Positions 6,335-9,418 of a DNA stretch of 9,418 nucleotides are shown piece after piece. Position 1 is the stretch's first letter. Each line of letters opens with the position of its first letter. The DNA is from an uncultured Balneolaceae bacterium (lineage in GTDB: Bacteria > Bacteroidota > Rhodothermia > Balneolales > Balneolaceae), in contig CALJMB010000111.1 of assembly GCA_937982515.1 (NCBI GenBank), positions 1 to 9,418 on the forward strand. Direction: 5' to 3'. The notes below the pieces were generated by a model. The model made no database searches, was not told the DNA's origin, and saw only the letters and a list, made by a program, of their open reading frames with translations. The translations under genes were made by a program, and so were the position numbers.

Positions 6335-6593
6335 GGGCGGGAACGCGTTGCGTTCCAGGCAAGGCGCCTCCCCGGACAGGTGTGATCGATTGTAGGGGCG
6401 TACCCACGGTACGCCCGGGAACACGTTGCGTGCTGCGCAAGGTTTTCATGGCGCGAGCAGCCTGTCCCGACCGAGGTCGGGATCCGCTCGTGCCCCCTTC
6501 CGATACAGGGAGCAGTGGGTGGAAACAAGCTGAATTCCACGCACGGCGTCTCCCCTCCCGGGGAGGGGAACAAGGAGTGGGTTCGGCAGGGCA
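6335..6593. repeat. GC-rich composite of hairpins and direct repeats
   Basis: No protein gene. A 26-base imperfect direct repeat begins CGGGAAC(G/A)CGTTGCGT, at 6338-6363 and 6416-6441. There are three perfect hairpins: GGGCGTACC/GGTACGCCC (6396-6416, 3-base loop), TCCCGAC/GTCGGGA (6465-6482) and a 19-base palindrome built on TCCCCTCCC (6551-6569). GTGGAA/TTCCAC (6519-6540) is a weaker pair. GGCGTCTCCCCTC (6545-6557) and GCCTGTCCCGAC (6460-6471) recur near the window's end, the latter inverted. The base composition is clearly more GC-rich than that of the flanking genes, suggesting a mosaic of small repeat elements. Confidence 0.8.
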
Positions 6594-6628
6594 GGGAACA
6601 GTGGGCGGTAAGCAGTAAGCAGTGGGCA
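6594..6628 (+). repeat. Heptanucleotide tandem array 2 (5 units)
   Basis: Five 7-bp units in register: GGGAACA, GTGGGCG, GTAAGCA, GTAAGCA, GTGGGCA. This is the same period as array 1 with a different, G-initial unit. The bases 6629-6719 after it show no gene. Confidence 0.75.
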
Positions 6629-6719
6629 GGTGGGGCTGCCCGGATCCTGGGAGATGAATGGCGACCGGCCATAGAATTGTAGGACGGGCAGCTTTTTCAA
6701 CACTCTACGCTTCTATACC

Positions 6720-6765
6720 TTCTGACTCCTGAATTCTGAATTCTGAATGCAGGAGTCAGAATTCT
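6720..6765. repeat. Heptanucleotide array 3 inside a 12-bp inverted repeat
   Basis: TTCTGACTCCTG (6720-6731) and CAGGAGTCAGAA (6750-6761) are perfect inverted arms around an 18-base loop. The same bases read as six 7-bp units from 6724: GACTCCT, GAATTCT, GAATTCT, GAATGCA, GGAGTCA, GAATTCT. The segment is therefore both a tandem array and a hairpin. Confidence 0.8.
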
Positions 6766-6802
6766 CCAGGAGATGAAACCGCGGTACTACATCATCCATC
6801 CT

Positions 6803-6844
6803 CTGACGACTGATTACCAAATCCATCTTGCTAAATCCTAAATC
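6803..6844. repeat. Degenerate heptanucleotide array 4 (6 units)
   Basis: Six C-initial 7-bp units in register: CTGACGA, CTGATTA, CCAAATC, CATCTTG, CTAAATC, CTAAATC. Only the last pair is identical, so this array is less certain than the others. The rest of 6766-6900 holds no gene or clear signal. Confidence 0.45.
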
Positions 6845-6900
6845 TAGTGGTAGTTTAAGCCCCTCATTTTGAACGATTTGTATCTCGTTTAGGTTCGTTA

Positions 6901-7020
6901 GGGCGTGTGGATAATTAGCCCGTGTATGTAAACCTGGGGCTGATTTAACATGCCAGCCAGGAAAAGCAACGCAAAGACAAGTACTTAGGCCACGTACCTG
7001 CGTTACTTCTTCACACGCCC
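6901..7020 (+). promoter_or_regulatory. Structured 120-nt segment upstream of gap
   Basis: GGGCGTGTG (6901-6909) and CACACGCCC (7012-7020) are perfect 9-bp inverted arms enclosing 102 bases. Inside, TTAGCCC (6915-6921) can pair with GGGCTGA (6937-6943), and AACGCA (6968-6973) with TGCGTT (6999-7004). The latter encloses GTAC (6981-6984) and GTAC (6994-6997). A closed multi-stem fold 62 bases before the gap start suggests a leader RNA element or small RNA. I recognise no known riboswitch, tRNA or 5S signature. TGGATAAT (6908-6915) resembles an extended -10 box but has no good -35. Confidence 0.45.
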
Positions 7021-7082
7021 GGTACAACAAGTTTTTCACATAACATTTAACGCTTACAAAGAGCAAGAAAGGAAATATTTAT

Positions 7083-8084
7083 ATGGCTAAAATTAAAGTC
7101 GGAATAAACGGTTTCGGGCGTATCGGTCGTTTGGTAGCCCGGTCTGTTTTGAAGTATCACAGTGATCAAATTGAAATTGTCGGCGTTAACGACCTGACGG
7201 ATGCCGCCACGCTGGCCCATCTGTTCAAGCACGATTCCGTACACGGTCCCTTCGATGGAGAGGTAACCGCCTCTGAAGATACCTTGACTGTCAATGGTAT
7301 GAATATCAATATCTCCTCGCAAAGAGACCCCTCCCAATTAAAATGGGGCGATCTTGGCGCAGATATCGTGGTAGAGTCTACCGGTTTTTTCCGTTCTAAG
7401 GCAGATGCTTCCAAACACTTGGAAGGTGGTGCAAAAAAGGTCATTATTTCTGCTCCTGCCAGCGGCGACGATGTCAAAACCGTGGTATTGGGTGTTAATG
7501 ACGATGTGATTGACAGCGATACTCAGGTTTATTCTAATGCCAGCTGTACCACCAACTGTCTGGCCCCCATGGTAAAAGTGTTGGACGACGCCTTTGGATT
7601 ACAGCAGGGGTTCATGACCACCATTCACGCTTACACCGGCGATCAGCAACTGGTGGACGGCCCGCATAAAGATCTGCGTCGTGCCCGTGCTGCTGCACAT
7701 AACTTTGTACCGACTACAACCGGTGCGGCCAAAGCTGTTGGATTGGTATTGCCACATCTGAATGGAAAACTTGATGGTGGAGCTGTTCGGGTACCCGTGC
7801 CAGATGGTTCGCTGACCGACCTGACCGCCATTTTAAACCGGGAAGTTACCGAGCAGGAAATACTCGATGCCTTTAAAAAGGCCGCTGAAGGCGAAATGAA
7901 AGGAATCCTGCAATACTCCGATGATGAACTCGTGTCTACCGACATTATAGGTAACCCGCACTCCAGTATTTTCGACAGCAAGCTGACGAAAGCAGATGGA
8001 AAGCTGGTAAAAGTAGTAGCCTGGTACGATAATGAGGCGGGGTATTCAGCGCGTACGGCAGATCTTATTACAAAGATCGGCTAA
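7083..8084 (+). CDS. gap: Glyceraldehyde-3-phosphate dehydrogenase, type I
   Basis: Catalyses the phosphorylating oxidation of glyceraldehyde-3-phosphate to 1,3-bisphosphoglycerate in glycolysis, reversible in gluconeogenesis. The 333 residues begin KVGINGFGRIGR (5-16), the Rossmann dinucleotide fold. N36-D37 in VNDLTD provides the Asp that favours NAD over NADP. The active-site Cys is C155 in SNASCTTNC (151-159), with H182 as its general base in TTIHAYTGD. KDLRRARAAA and PTTTGAAKAV form the phosphate-binding and S-loop region; WYDNEAGYS closes the fold. The only clear Shine-Dalgarno of the window, AAAGGA (7068-7073), lies nine bases before ATG 7083, fitting a highly expressed gene. It has a long structured leader and stands alone; the next genes converge on it from the - strand. 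Confidence 0.98.
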   Translation: MAKIKVGINGFGRIGRLVARSVLKYHSDQIEIVGVNDLTDAATLAHLFKHDSVHGPFDGEVTASEDTLTVNGMNINISSQRDPSQLKWGDLGADIVVESTGFFRSKADASKHLEGGAKKVIISAPASGDDVKTVVLGVNDDVIDSDTQVYSNASCTTNCLAPMVKVLDDAFGLQQGFMTTIHAYTGDQQLVDGPHKDLRRARAAAHNFVPTTTGAAKAVGLVLPHLNGKLDGGAVRVPVPDGSLTDLTAILNREVTEQEILDAFKKAAEGEMKGILQYSDDELVSTDIIGNPHSSIFDSKLTKADGKLVKVVAWYDNEAGYSARTADLITKIG

Positions 8085-8106
8085 GCAAGCTTACTTATAG
8101 CAGCCC

Positions 8107-8176
8107 AATGGATTTAGCTCGCCGGAGGCCGCCAGGCACCCGGCGAGCATAAATTCACTGATTCGCTAAATCCATT
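8107..8176. terminator. Nested inverted repeat between convergent genes, likely bidirectional terminator
   Basis: The inner arms GCTCGCCGG (8117-8125) and CCGGCGAGC (8140-8148) are perfect over 9 bp around 14 bases. The outer arms AATGGATTTAGC (8107-8118) and GCTAAATCCATT (8165-8176) are perfect over 12 bp. The left arms are contiguous; the right arms are separated by about 16-18 bases. The right outer arm is the end of the - strand gene (codons for W-I and the TAG stop), so the left arm is a copy of that gene end. The strong GC stem between gap and the converging gene suits termination from both sides, although no long T-tract follows. Confidence 0.6.
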
Positions 8177-8519
8177 TCAGCGCGGCGTCGCGGTCTTCAC
8201 GGTTGAAGAATTTCGTCTCGGCAGTAGTTAGGTTATTTTTAATTCTGGTGAGCAGACTTTCCGAACTTCTGTCTCCAACAACGGCTACTTTGCTGATCTT
8301 GTCGGAATTTCTGGCATCAAATTTCAGCTCTTCCCACATGGCTCCATAGTCTACATTTTCGACATCTTCCATCTCGAAGAACATCTTAATATTCCCATGC
8401 TCCTGTATTTTTTGTTCAATCAGGGGAGTAAGCCTTTCATAGTCATCCTTCGTTAGTTCTCCAGAAATTCTTACCGCTACCACATCGTCTTTTTGGGTAC
8501 TCTCTAGTATATCAAACAT
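8166..8519 (-). CDS. SpoIIAA-like (STAS/Sec14-fold) domain protein
   Basis: A 117-residue single-domain protein of the SpoIIAA-like family, recognised from its pattern. It has an N-terminal strand VVAVRISGELTKDDYERLTP (13-32), a middle strand MFFEMEDVENVD (45-56), then AMWEELKFDARN (59-70), KVAVVGD (77-83) and an end segment FFNREDRDAALKWI. The family is widespread but its biochemical role is not established; it is related in fold to anti-sigma-factor antagonists and lipid-binding Sec14 domains. There is no signal peptide or membrane segment, so it is cytoplasmic. ATG 8519 is the natural start; no Shine-Dalgarno is seen. The gene lies 87 bases downstream of the phosphoesterase-domain gene on the same strand and may share its transcript. 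Family confidence is high, function unknown. Confidence 0.85.
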   Translation of the reverse strand: MFDILESTQKDDVVAVRISGELTKDDYERLTPLIEQKIQEHGNIKMFFEMEDVENVDYGAMWEELKFDARNSDKISKVAVVGDRSSESLLTRIKNNLTTAETKFFNREDRDAALKWI

Positions 8520-8554
8520 AGGTATTTGTCTGGTTTTATGGGGTTAATAGTCAG

Positions 8555-8604
8555 TTATGGTTATATACTCCGAAACAACCATAATGTTCTACACCGCTAA
8601 GCGG
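8555..8604. terminator. Two hairpins between the - strand genes
   Basis: TTATGGTT (8555-8562) and AACCATAA (8577-8584) are perfect 8-bp inverted arms around 14 bases. CCGC (8594-8597) and GCGG (8601-8604) form a tight second stem just after the phosphoesterase gene's stop codon. Either may end or attenuate the upstream transcript; neither has a clear T-tract on the - strand. Confidence 0.4.
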
Positions 8605-8606
8605 CT

Positions 8607-9209
8607 CTACTCTTTTCTCCACTCTTGCCTGATTTGGCTCATAGTGCGGCCCGTAAGAATCGAGGTGTCTTCTTCCCGTGCAGTTAAGTCTTGTACGGTT
8701 ACCGCATCGTCCTTTCTGATGAGCAGCCATTCTTGCTCAATTTCATTGCGTTCACTCCGGATCAATATATACCTGCCGCGTATTTTACTTCCGTGAAGAT
8801 ACACTTCAAGCTGGCCATGCTTATAACAGGTTTGGTTAGGAAGAGGCCGGCCATCTTTTATCATTAAGTTCTGGTAGGTGCCTCTGTCCCAAATCATCAC
8901 AGTACCGGACCCGTATTGATGTTTGGGTATCACCCCTTCGAAGGCTGCATATTCCACCGGATGATCATCGTTGGGAATGGCCGGCTGTTTTTCATAATAC
9001 CGGGAGAAAGCCTTCTGGGGAATAGCCCATGATTTGAGCACGCCGTCAATTTCCAGATGCAAATCGTAATGAAGTTTCTTCGACTCGTGCTTTTGTATTA
9101 CGAACAGAGGTAATTTGGATGCAGGAGATCCTGCGTTCTGAGGTACGGATTCCGGCAGGTTATTCAGGCCGCGACGCGCGGGTGGTGTATGTACGCTTTG
9201 TGAAACCAT
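8607..9209 (-). CDS. Stand-alone LigD-type 3'-phosphoesterase domain protein
   Basis: The 200 residues match the N-terminal phosphoesterase domain of bacterial DNA ligase D, which trims 3'-phosphate or ribonucleotide ends before nonhomologous end joining. No ligase or polymerase module is attached. Recognisable segments are FVIQKHESKKLHYDLHLEID (36-55), GVLKSWAIP (56-64), DDHPVEYAAFEGVIPKHQYG (81-100) and GTVMIWDRGTY (102-112). By spacing, H41, H47, D49, H83 and Y87 match H42, H48, D50, H84 and Y88 of Pseudomonas LigD, as I remember them. The position of the key R52 is H51 here, and R76 and K66 appear to be Gln. I start at ATG 9209; the frame extends to TTG 9230, but the first 30 residues are unconserved either way. 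The enzyme may have altered or lost activity. Confidence 0.88.
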   Translation of the reverse strand: MVSQSVHTPPARRGLNNLPESVPQNAGSPASKLPLFVIQKHESKKLHYDLHLEIDGVLKSWAIPQKAFSRYYEKQPAIPNDDHPVEYAAFEGVIPKHQYGSGTVMIWDRGTYQNLMIKDGRPLPNQTCYKHGQLEVYLHGSKIRGRYILIRSERNEIEQEWLLIRKDDAVTVQDLTAREEDTSILTGRTMSQIRQEWRKE

Positions 9210-9230
9210 GCAAGCAGAAATGCTGTTCAA

Positions 9231-9418
9231 TGCCTTCTCTCTTTAAATAGAGTACCTGTTCAAGTAATTTGTTCCATATAATTAACGTGAGTTCGGGGTA
9301 AGAATGAAGCGCCAAAGGCGTCTCCCCTCATACCCAAGGTGCTTGCCCGCCCGTTCAGGCCCGCCCCCGGCCCCTTCCCGACAGGTTTGTCGGGACAGGC
9401 TCCTCCGTCGCCCAAAAC
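9231..9418. repeat. Upstream region of the phosphoesterase gene with GC-rich repeat pieces
   Basis: There is no gene. Bases 9231-9300 are AT-rich and should hold the - strand promoter, which I cannot define. From 9302 the DNA turns GC-rich and shares pieces with the 6.3-6.6 kb region: AAGGCGTCTCCCC (9315-9327) differs by one base from 6361-6373, GGCGTCTCCCCTC (9317-9329) equals 6545-6557, and GTCGGGACAGGC (9389-9400) is the reverse complement of 6460-6471. The hairpin TCCCGACA/TGTCGGGA (9376-9395, loop GGTT) mirrors the one at 6465-6482. The repeat block continues out of the window. Confidence 0.7.

Noticed and set aside
6382..6618. + strand open frame in the GC-rich repeat region
   Set aside because: It runs through hairpins and tandem repeats, shows no protein-like pattern and has no ribosome-binding site.
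5725..6672. Long - strand open frame across the ankyrin gene and repeats
   Set aside because: Its middle is the translated heptamer array (LLLTTYY repeats), which is open in all - frames by composition, and its end is antisense to the ankyrin gene.
6901..7020. 5S rRNA or tRNA, suggested by 120-nt length and paired ends
   Set aside because: It lacks the conserved internal 5S sequences and any tRNA T-arm or anticodon-arm layout.
8557..8796. + strand open frame opposite the phosphoesterase gene
   Set aside because: It is antisense to the conserved phosphoesterase protein and has no recognisable content.
9210..9230. TTG start for the phosphoesterase gene
   Set aside because: The AAGG word before it is only two bases away, too close to act as a ribosome-binding site, and an in-frame ATG follows at 9209. 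The extra seven residues are not conserved as far as I can tell.

Overview
The window looks like chromosomal housekeeping DNA from a Bacteroidota-related bacterium. The Balneolota/Rhodothermota lineage is my best guess, from protein style: a bifunctional Rel, a short acidic-tailed HU-like protein, and deformylase and formyltransferase sequences of that type. Most starts lack a clear Shine-Dalgarno, and the intergenic spaces are full of short palindromic and tandem repeats. The lineage is inference; no rRNA is present.

Left half, all on the + strand. A (p)ppGpp synthetase/hydrolase gene (rel, 276-2519) is followed by a compact translation and nucleic-acid cluster: an HU/IHF-type DNA-binding protein (2674-3000), RuvX/YqgF (3007-3456, TTG start), peptide deformylase (def, 3586-4152) and methionyl-tRNA formyltransferase (fmt, 4174-5088). 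def and fmt are 21 bases apart and form a functional pair: Fmt formylates the initiator Met-tRNA and Def removes the formyl group from the new protein. A 62-nt near-perfect hairpin sits between ruvX and def.

Middle. A 423-bp gap after fmt holds a structured palindromic element and a 30-codon candidate leader ORF. This ORF overlaps the start of a six-repeat ankyrin protein with a very acidic tail (5512-6207). From the base after its stop codon there are about 870 bp without a gene. This stretch is built largely of repeats: at least three, probably four, tandem arrays with a strict 7-bp period but unrelated unit sequences, a hexamer array, several perfect hairpins and a direct repeat. It ends in a 120-nt segment closed by a 9-bp inverted repeat, 62 bases before gap (glyceraldehyde-3-phosphate dehydrogenase, 7083-8084).

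Right end. Two - strand genes converge on gap: a SpoIIAA-like (STAS/Sec14 fold) protein (8166-8519) and a stand-alone LigD-type 3'-phosphoesterase-domain protein (8607-9209). The convergent junction carries a nested inverted repeat whose outer arm duplicates the last 12 bases of the SpoIIAA-like gene region. The last 120 bases contain GC-rich repeat pieces that also occur in the 6.3-6.6 kb repeat region.

The points most worth a second look are the heptad-array region, RuvX with Asn at the third catalytic Asp position, the phosphoesterase with His in place of a key Arg, and the nested inverted repeats at 3490-3551, 6901-7020 and 8107-8176. I found no defence system, prophage, insertion sequence with a transposase, tRNA, rRNA or CRISPR array.
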